Source: Ignavibacteria bacterium
GTDB lineage: Bacteria; Bacteroidota; Ignavibacteria; Ignavibacteriales; SURF-24
Reading direction: 5' to 3'
DNA length: 52,308 nucleotides
NCBI GenBank assembly: GCA_025612375.1
Contig: JAAXKN010000031.1
Location: 1-52,308, forward strand
Below, piece after piece: positions 34,886-45,318 of the stretch (positions are counted from its first letter, which is position 1; each line of letters begins with the position of its first letter). The notes beneath the pieces were generated by a model. That model searched no databases, was not told the origin of the DNA, and worked only from the letters and a program-made list of their open reading frames with translations. The translations under genes and the position numbers were made by a program.

Positions 34886-36466
34886 ATGAAGAAACTTTTA
34901 CGTTTTGCACCTTTCTTATTGCTTGCTTTGTTTATTACGGCATGTAACGAAAAGATTACCGATATCCTCTCGCCCAATGAGGCTCCGCATACTTTTATGT
35001 CGCTCATGCCCGACGGGGATATATCAAAACAGCCCAGCAAACTGAAGGTCAGCTGGTGGGGCGATGACCCCGATGGTCTCGTCGTGGGATACTATTTTTC
35101 GTGGGATGACGTACACTGGTCATATACAACAAAAAATGACAGCGTATTTGCCTTAAAAATCGGAGCCTCTGATGTGAGCTACAATTTTAAGGTCGCCGCA
35201 GTGGATAACGGCGGAAACGGCGTCTATGATAATTCAGTTGTCCAGAATGGTATTGATTTCGGACCCGAACCATTCGTTGACCAGAACGGCGACGGCAAAT
35301 ATACTCCCGGTGAAAAGTTCTACGATATTGGACTTATAGACCCGAAACCTGCAAGCCTCAAATACCCATTGAAAAATTCGGCTCCGCAGCTGGAATTTAA
35401 TCAGCTGACTACTCTGCCTGAGGTTTCATACCCGGTTATGACTCTCGGCTGGGATGCATCGGACGTTGATGGGGTTGAGACAATCGTTAAGATCAACATT
35501 GCACTTAACGATACAACAAAGTTTGTTACACTGCCCGGAAATACCAGGCTTGTCATGCTGCGCATGAAAGATTTTAATACTTCCGGAGCTCAGACAGAAA
35601 TTTTAATTAATGCTTCTGAGGGAAATATTTACTCGCAGAAACTGGATGGCTTTAAGCTGAATGATTACAATAAGGTTTACATCCAGGCCGAGGACATTTC
35701 CGGAGCAAAAAGCGCCTTTACGGCTCTTCCTTCGGAATCCAGAAAGTGGTACGTTAAAAAGCCTGCAGGCAGCGTACTTATTATCGATGACAATAAAAGC
35801 GATCCTGCTGCAGCTGACTTCTTTAAGAATGTTTTTAATACGATGCACGGCGGGGCGCTCGCAAATAAATATGAAGTGTGGGATATCAGTGCAAACAAGG
35901 TCCCGTACGAAAACGTGACATTCCTTGAAACCATTAAATTCTTTAAATATATATTCTGGTATTCGGATGATGCTCCAAACCTCAATGAGGCAAGTATTTC
36001 ATCAAGGAAATTTATTGACCTTGGAGGAAAAATTGCATTTTCGATGCCTTTGCCGGAAAAGATCGATAAATCCGTTTCGGCAGCAGAAAACAGTCTATTA
36101 CTCAACAACCTGCTGAAATCTTTTCTTCCGGTCGATTCGGTAGGAAGTACTTACAAGAAAGACTATTTGACGACGCTTTTTTCCTCTAACGGTAAAGTTA
36201 CAGGAATCAATTCATTGTACCCGGACCTCAAGATTATTACATCTATTTACTCTGTAAGGAGCATTTATCCTAAGGAATCTTACTCCGTACCAATCTACAA
36301 CCTTGAGACTACACAGCTCTCGGGCAACAAGATAATTGGTGTCAGGGATCTTGAGAAGAAATTGTTTTTTATCGCGCTTCCTCTTGCCAAAGCTGACGGC
36401 AACCAGGGGAATGTGAAACTGCTATTGGAAAAGATCTTTTTTGAGGACTTTGGTTTATCACTATGA
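34886..36466 (+). CDS. Large lipoprotein of unknown function, paired with TonB receptor
   Basis: 526 aa. Lipobox FITAC, so membrane-anchored. Two fibronectin/Ig-like stretches are visible: LKVSWWGDDPDGLVVGYYFS (near 52) and LGWDASDVDGVETIVKINI (near 190). A calcium-type loop DQNGDGKYTPGE occupies residues 132-143. The C-terminal half (about 295-525) starts VLIIDDNKSDPAAADFF and alternates strands and helices, suggesting a Rossmann-like or glutaminase-like fold without obvious catalytic residues. The stop overlaps the TonB receptor start by 4 bp (ATGA), as SusD-type lipoproteins pair with SusC, although this is not a SusD sequence. Confidence 0.72.
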   Translation: MKKLLRFAPFLLLALFITACNEKITDILSPNEAPHTFMSLMPDGDISKQPSKLKVSWWGDDPDGLVVGYYFSWDDVHWSYTTKNDSVFALKIGASDVSYNFKVAAVDNGGNGVYDNSVVQNGIDFGPEPFVDQNGDGKYTPGEKFYDIGLIDPKPASLKYPLKNSAPQLEFNQLTTLPEVSYPVMTLGWDASDVDGVETIVKINIALNDTTKFVTLPGNTRLVMLRMKDFNTSGAQTEILINASEGNIYSQKLDGFKLNDYNKVYIQAEDISGAKSAFTALPSESRKWYVKKPAGSVLIIDDNKSDPAAADFFKNVFNTMHGGALANKYEVWDISANKVPYENVTFLETIKFFKYIFWYSDDAPNLNEASISSRKFIDLGGKIAFSMPLPEKIDKSVSAAENSLLLNNLLKSFLPVDSVGSTYKKDYLTTLFSSNGKVTGINSLYPDLKIITSIYSVRSIYPKESYSVPIYNLETTQLSGNKIIGVRDLEKKLFFIALPLAKADGNQGNVKLLLEKIFFEDFGLSL

Positions 36467-39276
36467 AAAAAACTATACTAATTACTTTCTTTTCAATCTT
36501 GCTTTCATTTCAGCTCTTCTCACAGGAAAAGGGGAGAATTGAGGGAAAGATTTCTGATGCCAAAACAAAGGAAATGCTTCCCGGCGTGAACGTTATTGTT
36601 AAAGGCACCTACTACGGCGCCCAGAGTGATGCCTCGGGTAAATTTGCAATTAACAGCGTTTCAACCGGTACCTATACAATTGAGGTCTCTTTTATAGGCT
36701 ACAAGACTGTTCAGTTTACAGGCATCAAAATAGAAGCAAATAAAACAAAATCTCTTGACGTTAAACTTGAAGAATCTGCCCTCACGCTCGATAAGGACGT
36801 AGTCATTATAGGCGAGAAACCGCTGGTTGACGTTGAGGAAACACAGAGCAAGAAAACTCTCTCCCGTGACGAAATTGAAATGGCTGCCGTTGAAAATATA
36901 TCGGACCTCGTGACTCAGCAGGCAGGCGTTATTAAAACTGATAACGAAATCCACATCCGCGGCGGACGCTCCTACGAGAACGCGCTTCTTGTTGACGGCG
37001 TTTCCGTGCAGGACCCCTTGTCCGGCACCGGCTTCGGCCTGCAGCTTTCTTCAAACGCCCTCGAGGAAGTTGAGGTTATTACGGGCGGCTATAACGCCGA
37101 GTTCGGCCAGGCTACCTCTGGCGTCGTGAACGTCAGGACTAGAGAAGGCGGTGACAAGTTCCACGGGTATGTTTCGTATAAAAAAGATAATTTCGGCAAT
37201 AAGGTTTCAGACCACGTTTTTAACATAGATATTCTTGAGGCTAACCTGTCAGGCCCCGAGCCCTTTACAAGAATGCTCCTTCCGGCCCTTGGCATTAACC
37301 TGCCAGGTGAACTCTCATTCTTCGGAAGCCTTTATATGGGCCTTAGCGACGGTATTACCCAGGGCTACAAAAAGGCCTCAGCCGACAGGCTCTATTCTTC
37401 AATATTCTACGGCAGCAGATTCTCCCCGAGGGAGGAAAATTCATGGTCAGGTATGGGAAAACTTACTTATAAGCTGACTCCTACCATGAAACTGGTATAT
37501 TCTTATAACCGCTCGGTGGACATTAACCAGAACTCACAGTCGCTGCAGTCGAACCTTGAATACGTGGAGCCGAGCCCGGGCTACCAGTACGAATTCCAGA
37601 ATATCCTGGATAATGCAAACGTCTATACGCACGACAATATTTATAATACTCTGACCTGGACGCACACATTAAATTCGAAGACATTCTATGAGCTTAAGAT
37701 GGGTAAATATTTTACTCACCTGCGCTCTGATGCAAACGGGCTTAACTGGAAAGACTACATTGAACCAAAAGATATTACAAACTTCCCGCTGGAATACTAT
37801 AATACTGGACGCGATACGATCGGCGTTATTCCGGGTGACGGATTCTGGGACGTGGGAAACCCGTACACATGGCACGACCACTACTTTGAAGAATTTTCCG
37901 TTAAGGGAGACCTTACAAGCTTCTTTGATGAAAAGAATAAATTCAAGGCAGGCTTTAACCTCTCGCTTACCGAAATGCAGCTTCTGGATATATATAAGCC
38001 GTGGATCGGTACGATGGGTCTTAATAACGACTATTATAAAGTCTATCCTGCAACGGGCGCTTTCTATGCGCAGGATAACATTAACTTCTCGGGTATGATA
38101 CTTAACTTCGGGCTTCGTATGGACTACTGGTTCCCGGGCAAATACGTCGATGACGCAGTGGCCAATCCCGATGTAGTTACAATTCCGGATCAGATAAGAA
38201 AAGAATATTATGAAGATACATATAAGTTCTTCGGCAACAGACGCTTCAAGGCACGCCTTAGCCCGAGGCTTGGTATATCGCACCCGATTTCGGATAACCA
38301 GACCTTGTTCTTCTCATACGGGCATTTCAGCAAATGGCCCAAGCCGCAGTACGTTTATGCAAAGCTGAGCCCTTCGAGCGCAAAGTCCAGTTTCCAGAAA
38401 TTCGGCAACCCGAACCTGAACCCTGAGACAACAGTCGCCTACGAGCTCGGTCTTAAGACACAGTTCTCGGAAAACGACGTAATGACAGTTACGGCATACT
38501 ATAAAGATATCTTCGACTATATCTCAACGCGCTCAGCCGTAATTACTTCGGCCCGCTTTGCTTCGCAGAGCTTTATAACTTATACAAACCAGGATTATGC
38601 GCGCGCAAGAGGCCTTGAGTTTGAGTATAAGAAAAGAATCGGGAAGTCATTTAATGCCGTCGGCTCACTCTCATATGCAATTGTTACAGGCAAGAGCTCT
38701 TCGGCCGACGAAGGCGCTCTTGTTGTAAGAGGCGACCTGAATGAATCGATCAAGGAAAACTATACCGGATGGGACCGCCCTCTGACCGGATCACTGGTTA
38801 TGAATTTCTACGTCCAGAAGGACGAACCGCTCTTCGGCTTTGCACCGGGACTTTTGGATGACTACAACATCTATCTCAAGTTCTTCTATGAATCGGGCAA
38901 AAGATATACTGCAGAACTCTTTACAGGCAGCTACGCACAGGATGGAAAACCTGAATACAGGACCGACATCTCCAACCGCTACGGTATGATTGCAAAGGAC
39001 TGGTACTGGGTGGATCTGAACGTTGAAAAGTATTTTACTTTAGCGGGACTTAAAATGTCTGTATTCATGGAGGTAAATAATCTCCTGGATACCAAAAACT
39101 CGGCAATTATTAACCCTGTAACCGGGCGCGCTTATGAATACGGGGACCCTGTTCCCAACTCATGGAACGATCCCAGGTATCCGGACCTCCAGGCTCCACT
39201 TAATCCATACCCGGATAATCCGGCAAGATATCTAACTAGAAGAAATATTAAATTTGGTTTAAGCTTAAAATTCTGA
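36463..39276 (+). CDS. TonB-dependent receptor
   Basis: 937 aa. Signal peptide (QLFSQ), carboxypeptidase-regulatory-like domain (about 23-105: GRIEGKISDAKTKEMLPGVN), plug domain (about 130-235: HIRGGRSYENALLVDGVSVQ, then GGYNAEFGQATSGVVNVRT), then a large barrel ending LSLKF with the terminal Phe. The start overlaps the lipoprotein gene by 4 bp and a PorV-like gene follows after 1 bp, so the three are tightly coupled. The receptor-lipoprotein-PorV order with secreted neighbours suggests a role in surface protein handling or uptake; the ligand is unknown. Confidence 0.92.
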   Translation: MKKTILITFFSILLSFQLFSQEKGRIEGKISDAKTKEMLPGVNVIVKGTYYGAQSDASGKFAINSVSTGTYTIEVSFIGYKTVQFTGIKIEANKTKSLDVKLEESALTLDKDVVIIGEKPLVDVEETQSKKTLSRDEIEMAAVENISDLVTQQAGVIKTDNEIHIRGGRSYENALLVDGVSVQDPLSGTGFGLQLSSNALEEVEVITGGYNAEFGQATSGVVNVRTREGGDKFHGYVSYKKDNFGNKVSDHVFNIDILEANLSGPEPFTRMLLPALGINLPGELSFFGSLYMGLSDGITQGYKKASADRLYSSIFYGSRFSPREENSWSGMGKLTYKLTPTMKLVYSYNRSVDINQNSQSLQSNLEYVEPSPGYQYEFQNILDNANVYTHDNIYNTLTWTHTLNSKTFYELKMGKYFTHLRSDANGLNWKDYIEPKDITNFPLEYYNTGRDTIGVIPGDGFWDVGNPYTWHDHYFEEFSVKGDLTSFFDEKNKFKAGFNLSLTEMQLLDIYKPWIGTMGLNNDYYKVYPATGAFYAQDNINFSGMILNFGLRMDYWFPGKYVDDAVANPDVVTIPDQIRKEYYEDTYKFFGNRRFKARLSPRLGISHPISDNQTLFFSYGHFSKWPKPQYVYAKLSPSSAKSSFQKFGNPNLNPETTVAYELGLKTQFSENDVMTVTAYYKDIFDYISTRSAVITSARFASQSFITYTNQDYARARGLEFEYKKRIGKSFNAVGSLSYAIVTGKSSSADEGALVVRGDLNESIKENYTGWDRPLTGSLVMNFYVQKDEPLFGFAPGLLDDYNIYLKFFYESGKRYTAELFTGSYAQDGKPEYRTDISNRYGMIAKDWYWVDLNVEKYFTLAGLKMSVFMEVNNLLDTKNSAIINPVTGRAYEYGDPVPNSWNDPRYPDLQAPLNPYPDNPARYLTRRNIKFGLSLKF

Positions 39277-39277
39277 T

Positions 39278-40255
39278 ATGAAGAAATTATTAATAATATT
39301 TTTTGTTTGTATGCTGAGCTTTGAAGCTAAAGCACAGCTTTTCCCAACCCTCGGCGGCCAGAGGGCCGGCATCTCGGCAGTCCAGTTCCTTAAAGTGGGC
39401 GTTGGCGGCAGAGCCGCTTCAATGGGAGATGCATTCGTTGCAGTTGCAAACGATGTCTCGGCTCTTTACTGGAACCCCGCAGGCCTCATACAGGCTCCAG
39501 CGGACCAGGTCATGTTCTCTCATAACGAGTGGCTCGTGGACTTAAAGCACGACTTTATTGGAGGCGTTTACCACTTCTCGTCAAATGATGCAGTGGGCGT
39601 TGCACTGACCTCGCTTCATACGAAGGAGATGGACGTAACTACTGAGACTCAGCCTTTCGGAACGGGTGAACACTTCACTTTCGGAGACGTTGCCTTTGCG
39701 GTTTCTTATTCAAGAAAGATGACAGAACAGTTCTCCTTCGGCGGCACCGTAAGATACGTCGAAGAGACTCTCGATAAGCTGAAAATGCGCGGCGTGATGA
39801 TAGACCTTGGAACCTACTACTATACCGGCCTCGGAAGTTCAAGATTTGCCGTTACCGTAAGCAATTTCGGTAACAATATGGCCCCCGACGGTGAAGTTGT
39901 CCTGTGGGGCGGAAGGAAGGAATCACAGTGGCAGTCGTTTTCTCCTCCTACAATTTTCCGCATCGGCTTTGCATTCGAGCCTTACCAGTCGGAGGACCAG
40001 ATGGTTACAACATCAATTCAGCTTAACCATCCGAACGACAACAGCGAAAACGTCTCGACCGGTATTGAATACAAATGGAAGAATATCTTCTTCGTACGCG
40101 GCGGATATAAGTTTAATGTTGAAGAACAGAACTACTCTTTGGGCGCCGGCGTAAGAATGCCGCTCAGGGTGGCTGACGTTACTTTTGATTATGCCTTCTC
40201 GAACTTTACACGACTCGGGTCGGCTCACAGATTTTCATTAATGCTGGGTTTGTAA
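39278..40255 (+). CDS. PorV/PorQ-family outer membrane barrel
   Basis: 325 aa. Signal peptide (AKAQ), then the family signature FLKVGVGGRAASMGDAFVAV and DVSALYWNPAGL (residues about 45-75). It continues as a FadL/PorV-type 14-strand barrel ending in SLMLGL. PorV is the T9SS shuttle that receives cargo at the outer membrane; PorQ-type paralogues have related roles. Encoded 1 bp after the TonB receptor and 2 bp before the NHL lipoprotein. Whether it is the main T9SS PorV or a locus-specific paralogue cannot be told here. Confidence 0.9.
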   Translation: MKKLLIIFFVCMLSFEAKAQLFPTLGGQRAGISAVQFLKVGVGGRAASMGDAFVAVANDVSALYWNPAGLIQAPADQVMFSHNEWLVDLKHDFIGGVYHFSSNDAVGVALTSLHTKEMDVTTETQPFGTGEHFTFGDVAFAVSYSRKMTEQFSFGGTVRYVEETLDKLKMRGVMIDLGTYYYTGLGSSRFAVTVSNFGNNMAPDGEVVLWGGRKESQWQSFSPPTIFRIGFAFEPYQSEDQMVTTSIQLNHPNDNSENVSTGIEYKWKNIFFVRGGYKFNVEEQNYSLGAGVRMPLRVADVTFDYAFSNFTRLGSAHRFSLMLGL

Positions 40256-40257
40256 AT

Positions 40258-41358
40258 ATGAATTATAAGAAATTTATACTGCCTGCCTTTATGGCACTGT
40301 TTTCTTTTATCGCAGTTGAGTGCGATTCAAATAAGCTGGATGTAAGCGATATCATTAACTCACAGTCGGACCAGAATGCAGGAAAAATCGGCGATACAGT
40401 TTATATAAAGCAGAACCCCGACTGGAAAGGCTTCAACAGGCCGATGGATATTATTATCGGGCATGAGCCTTTTGTTTATGTGGCCGATACATACAACGAC
40501 CGCATTGTAATGATGAACCTTAACGGCGACGTTCTGGGCACAAAGAGCGTTAAGCATCCTGTGGCACTTGCACAGGACTTTCAGGATAACCTCATCGTAT
40601 GCGCTTCACTCGACACAACAATCCAGGGGAGTGCTGTTTCCGTCAGTGCGGTTTACAAAATTGACCTTTATGCAAGCGGGCACAACATTGCATCGGCTCC
40701 TATTACAAGGCTCCTGCCGACAAACAGCGACTTCAGGTTTATTGATGAAATCAAGCGCCGCGAGTATACAGGCGTCTGCGTATTTTATGATAATTCTTTC
40801 TACGTAAGCAGAAAAGGCCCTGAAAACCAGAACACATTTGAGCCCGATAATTCGATACTGATTTTCCAGAAAACAGCTGCAAAAAAAGATACACTTATCG
40901 GTACACTGCCGAACATTGCAGCAGAAGGTACAGGATTGCTTTCGGCCAATAAAATAAGCTCCCTTAGCTCTACAAACCGGAGCAATATGGATTTTGTTGT
41001 TACGCTTATAGGTGACAACAGCTTTAAGACACAATGGCTTAAGTTTGTTTCCACTAATTTGTATACGGGCTATGAGAGCAAACTTGACCCGTCAAATTCA
41101 CAGGCAAAGATGATGGCTGTAAACCGCTTCCTTCAGCCCGAGGACGCGGCGGTGGATAATTCCGGAAATATCTATGTTGCCGATGCGGCTAAAGACAGCA
41201 TCTTTAAGTTTAATGCCTACGGCGAAGAGCTTCAGTCATTTGGAGGAAGTGCTGTCTTTAAGCATCCGTATGCCGTTGCCGTATATAACAAGATCGTCTA
41301 TGTGGCCGATACGGATAATAACCGCATCTTGAGATTTGTTCTTTCCACAGACTTGTAA
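40258..41358 (+). CDS. NHL-repeat exported protein (probable lipoprotein)
   Basis: 366 aa. N-terminal signal ends near FIAVEC; a Cys at the expected position suggests a lipoprotein, but Glu before it is atypical for a lipobox. Six-bladed NHL-type repeats are visible at both ends: NRPMDIIIGHEPFVYVADTYNDRIV and QPEDAAVDNSGNIYVADAAKD (parts), then HPYAVAVYNKIVYVADTDNNRI. NHL propellers are usually protein-binding. It starts 2 bp after the PorV-like gene and closes the cluster at a strong terminator. Confidence 0.82.
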   Translation: MNYKKFILPAFMALFSFIAVECDSNKLDVSDIINSQSDQNAGKIGDTVYIKQNPDWKGFNRPMDIIIGHEPFVYVADTYNDRIVMMNLNGDVLGTKSVKHPVALAQDFQDNLIVCASLDTTIQGSAVSVSAVYKIDLYASGHNIASAPITRLLPTNSDFRFIDEIKRREYTGVCVFYDNSFYVSRKGPENQNTFEPDNSILIFQKTAAKKDTLIGTLPNIAAEGTGLLSANKISSLSSTNRSNMDFVVTLIGDNSFKTQWLKFVSTNLYTGYESKLDPSNSQAKMMAVNRFLQPEDAAVDNSGNIYVADAAKDSIFKFNAYGEELQSFGGSAVFKHPYAVAVYNKIVYVADTDNNRILRFVLSTDL

Positions 41359-41367
41359 ATATGTTTT

Positions 41368-41395
41368 GCTGCCCCCGTGCGGGCAGCTTTGTTTT
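41368..41395 (+). terminator. Intrinsic terminator of the envelope gene run
   Basis: GCTGCCC (41368-41374) and GGGCAGC (41381-41387) around a 6-base loop, followed by TTTGTTTT. It lies 10 bp after the NHL gene stop and separates it from atpD. Confidence 0.88.
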
Positions 41396-41565
41396 AGCTA
41401 AAATCTGTTTAACGGGTTCAGATGCTGTAATTACTATGAACTGATTTTCTGCATATTATGTTTTAATTCTGACAGGAAATTCCTTTTCAAACTGAATAAA
41501 TTTTACTGTTTTATTGAAAAGAAATGGATATTTAGTTAATTTAACATTTATTTATCGAACATTAA

Positions 41566-42993
<1,428 letters not shown>

Positions 42994-42996
42994 AAT

Positions 42997-43416
42997 ATGA
43001 AAGAATTATTCTTAGAGGTTGTAACACCTTCAAAGGTTGCTTACGCCGGTAATATTAAATCTGTAACTATTCCGGGGACCCTGGGGGGCTTCCAGGTTCT
43101 TTATAACCATGCTCCTCTGATCAGTTCTTTTGAAATAGGCCTTATTAAAGTTGTTGATGAGAACAATGGCACGCGCTTCTTTGCTACAGGCGGCGGCACA
43201 GTTGAGGTTAAGGACAATAAAATCCTTGCCCTGGCCGAAAGCTTTGAAGAAGCTGTGGAAATTGACGTCGAAAGAGCTAAAAAGGCGATGGAAAGAGCAC
43301 AGCAGCGTCTTAAGGACAGAAGCCAGCAGTTTGAAGTTGACCAGACACAGGCGGAACTCTCGCGTGCCCTGAACAGAATTAATATTGCTTCGAAACACAG
43401 GCCGGCTTCTTTATAA
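42997..43416 (+). CDS. atpC: F1 ATP synthase subunit epsilon
   Basis: 139 aa. N-terminal ten-strand beta domain with LEVVTPSKVAYAG and the GTLGGFQVLYNHAPLIS block, then a short C-terminal helical hairpin rich in Lys/Glu/Gln (about 85-135) that regulates rotation. It follows atpD by 3 bp and ends before a clear intrinsic terminator, giving a two-gene operon. Confidence 0.96.
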   Translation: MKELFLEVVTPSKVAYAGNIKSVTIPGTLGGFQVLYNHAPLISSFEIGLIKVVDENNGTRFFATGGGTVEVKDNKILALAESFEEAVEIDVERAKKAMERAQQRLKDRSQQFEVDQTQAELSRALNRINIASKHRPASL

Positions 43417-43440
43417 TAGCCGCCCTGCAATAATTATTTA

Positions 43441-43480
43441 AGGATTGAGGCGCCATTAGGTGGAGCCTCAATCCTTTTTC
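43441..43480 (+). terminator. Intrinsic terminator of atpDC
   Basis: 11-bp stem AGGATTGAGGC / GCCTCAATCCT (43441-43451 with 43465-43475), inner loop of 13 bases, then TTTTCTTT. It also lies just beyond the end of the convergent YtxH gene. Confidence 0.92.
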
Positions 43481-43503
43481 TTTAAAAACGGATGGCCCGG
43501 GTT

Positions 43504-44001
43504 TTAGCGCGGTTTTTCATTTTCATATCTTCTTCCCATGCTTTCGCGTTTGGGAAGGGTTTCATTTTCATATTCAGCCGTAAGCTGGTCTTTTACCTCG
43601 ATAGAAGAGGGTCTTGTTTCACCTGCAGCGGTTGGCGGTGTTGCTTCGGTCTCTTTTTCATAATTCTTATATGCGTCAATTGCGGCAGCCAGTGCATCTC
43701 TGAGCCTGCTGATCTCGTTTTCAATAGTATCCCTCGGAACGTCAACTTTCCCTGATGCGTATCTTTTAGCCTGAGTAAATACGTCCTGCGCCCTGTCGAC
43801 CCAGCTTGAAGTGACGCTTTTTGTTTCATCAAGCAGCCTCCGGCTCTGGGTTTTAGCTTTGTCCATATAGGTATTCATACCGCGTTTAATTTCCCTTCTG
43901 ACGCGCCTGCCAGAGACAGGGGTTAAAATCTGGGCTAAAACACCGCCTGCTATACTCCCAACAATCACTCCCACTATCAGATTTTCCTTATTCCTTTTCA
44001 T
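43504..44001 (-). CDS. YtxH-domain protein
   Basis: About 165 aa. An N-terminal membrane segment (LIVGVIVGSIAGGVLAQIL) is followed by LLTPxSGRRVRREI-like residues, the YtxH hallmark (seen as TPVSGRRVRREIKRG), then a long amphipathic helical region and a polar tail. YtxH proteins are membrane-anchored and linked to general stress, with unknown biochemical role. ATG 44001 is chosen because AGGAGAAG lies just upstream; the longer frame adds non-conserved residues. Converges with atpC. The upstream gap holds a heptad repeat array. Confidence 0.82.
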   Translation of the reverse strand: MKRNKENLIVGVIVGSIAGGVLAQILTPVSGRRVRREIKRGMNTYMDKAKTQSRRLLDETKSVTSSWVDRAQDVFTQAKRYASGKVDVPRDTIENEISRLRDALAAAIDAYKNYEKETEATPPTAAGETRPSSIEVKDQLTAEYENETLPKRESMGRRYENEKPR

Positions 44002-44095
44002 AACAGCTTCTCCTTTTCTAATTTGATTATATTCATCCGGCGGATAGAGGGTAACTATAGTAGAATATAAAATATAAACGAGAAGTTCAAGAAGG

Positions 44096-44140
44096 TTCAA
44101 CGTCGAACCTGTCTTTCCGTCGAACGTCGAACGTTAAACT
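44096..44140. repeat. 7-bp tandem repeat array (TYGAACK), interrupted
   Basis: Heptads TTCAACG and TCGAACC, a 10-base interruption, then TCGAACG, TCGAACG and TTAAACT. It lies between the divergent YtxH and isocitrate dehydrogenase genes and is the second of three arrays with the same unit and orientation. Confidence 0.75.
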
Positions 44141-44200
44141 AGAAATCGAGCCCCTTTTTTCGTAAATTTACAGATTACATATCTTTTATTCGGTATTGGA

Positions 44201-44229
44201 TTGGTATACAGGATTTTCATTATTATATT
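44201..44229 (+). promoter_or_regulatory. Sigma70-like promoter candidate for the idh operon
   Basis: TTGGTA (44201-44206), 17-base spacer, TATATT (44224-44229). A start near 44236 would leave a leader of about 60 bases before the GTG at 44297. Position and spacing fit, but the region is AT-rich and the host may use a different consensus. Confidence 0.35.
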
Positions 44230-44296
44230 ATGAAGATCTATGTATTAAGGGCACTGATCCGGAAAGAATTCTCAAAAACTATCTTTAGGAGGGAAA

Positions 44297-45316
44297 GTGA
44301 GCTACGAGTTTACACTGATACCGGGTGACGGAATAGGACCCGATATTACTGAGGCCGCAATTAAGGTTATTGAACACGCCGGAGTTAAAATATACTGGGA
44401 CGTTCAGACGGCCGGTATGGCCGCAATCGATAAATATAAGGACCCCTTGCCTCAGGCTACTCTGGATTCTATTGCTAAAAATAAAATTGCCCTGAAAGGA
44501 CCCCTGACTACTCCCGTCGGCAAGGGCTTCAGGAGTGTAAATGTGGCTTTGCGCAAAGAATTCGACCTTTATGTCAATGAACGCCCGGCTAAAACCTACA
44601 AGGGCATTAAAACTCTCTACGACCATATTGATATGGTAATTTTCCGTGAAAACCTGGAAGAATTTTACTCGGGAATTGAACATTATATCGATTCTTCGCG
44701 TTCTGCTGCAGAGACAATAGGAATTGTAACCAGGCGCGGATGCGAAAGAATACTGAGATTTGCCTTTGAATACGCTAAAAACAGGGGAAGAAAGAAAGTT
44801 ACCGCAGTCCATAAGGCTAATATTCTGAAGTATACGAGCGGACTTTTCCTCGATATTGCAAGGGAGATTTCAAAGGAATACCCGGATATTCAGTTTAACG
44901 ACAAAATTATTGACAATATGGCCATGCAGATGGTCTTAAACCCTTACCAGTTTGACGTTATTGTAACAACAAACCTCTTCGGGGATATACTTTCTGACCT
45001 TGCAAGCGGACTTGTTGGCGGCCTCGGTATGGCCCCGGGTGCAAACCGCGGGCCCGATGTGTCGCTTTTTGAAGCCGTGCACGGCAGCGCACCTGATATT
45101 GCAGGAATGAACCTGGCTAACCCGTGCGCAATTATTCTGGCCTGCGTAATGATGCTAGAATCCATGGGCGAAATGGATACAGCAGGGAGAATTGAAAAAG
45201 CCGTTGCAGCCGTTATAGCCGAAGGGAAATATGTCACACGCGACATAAATCCCGATAACTACGTCGGAACTAAGGAAATTACAAACGCAATAATAAGGGA
45301 ATTGGATAAACAATAA
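44297..45316 (+). CDS. Isocitrate dehydrogenase, NAD-type (isocitrate/isopropylmalate family)
   Basis: 339 aa. Family marks: [12 protein letters not shown] at the start, [15 protein letters not shown] (substrate Ser/Asn loop), [25 protein letters not shown], and [19 protein letters not shown] with metal Asp residues. The cofactor loop reads HGSAPDIAG; Asp-Ile at this place favours NAD, whereas NADP enzymes have Lys-Tyr. The substrate loop with SxN and REN fits isocitrate better than isopropylmalate. GTG start with AGGAGGG ribosome site. The MFS gene begins 2 bp after the stop, so idh heads a three-gene operon. Confidence 0.9.
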   Translation: MSYEFTLIPGDGIGPDITEAAIKVIEHAGVKIYWDVQTAGMAAIDKYKDPLPQATLDSIAKNKIALKGPLTTPVGKGFRSVNVALRKEFDLYVNERPAKTYKGIKTLYDHIDMVIFRENLEEFYSGIEHYIDSSRSAAETIGIVTRRGCERILRFAFEYAKNRGRKKVTAVHKANILKYTSGLFLDIAREISKEYPDIQFNDKIIDNMAMQMVLNPYQFDVIVTTNLFGDILSDLASGLVGGLGMAPGANRGPDVSLFEAVHGSAPDIAGMNLANPCAIILACVMMLESMGEMDTAGRIEKAVAAVIAEGKYVTRDINPDNYVGTKEITNAIIRELDKQ

Positions 45317-45318
45317 AT

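Noticed and set aside
44096-44110. tRNA T-arm-like GGTTCAACGTCGAACC string
   Set aside because: It is part of the heptad repeat; no acceptor stem, anticodon arm or other tRNA parts surround it.
44230-44328. Possible leader peptide ORF before the idh gene
   Set aside because: The frame starts at an ATG inside the candidate promoter region without a ribosome site and runs into idh in another frame; no attenuator-like hairpins.
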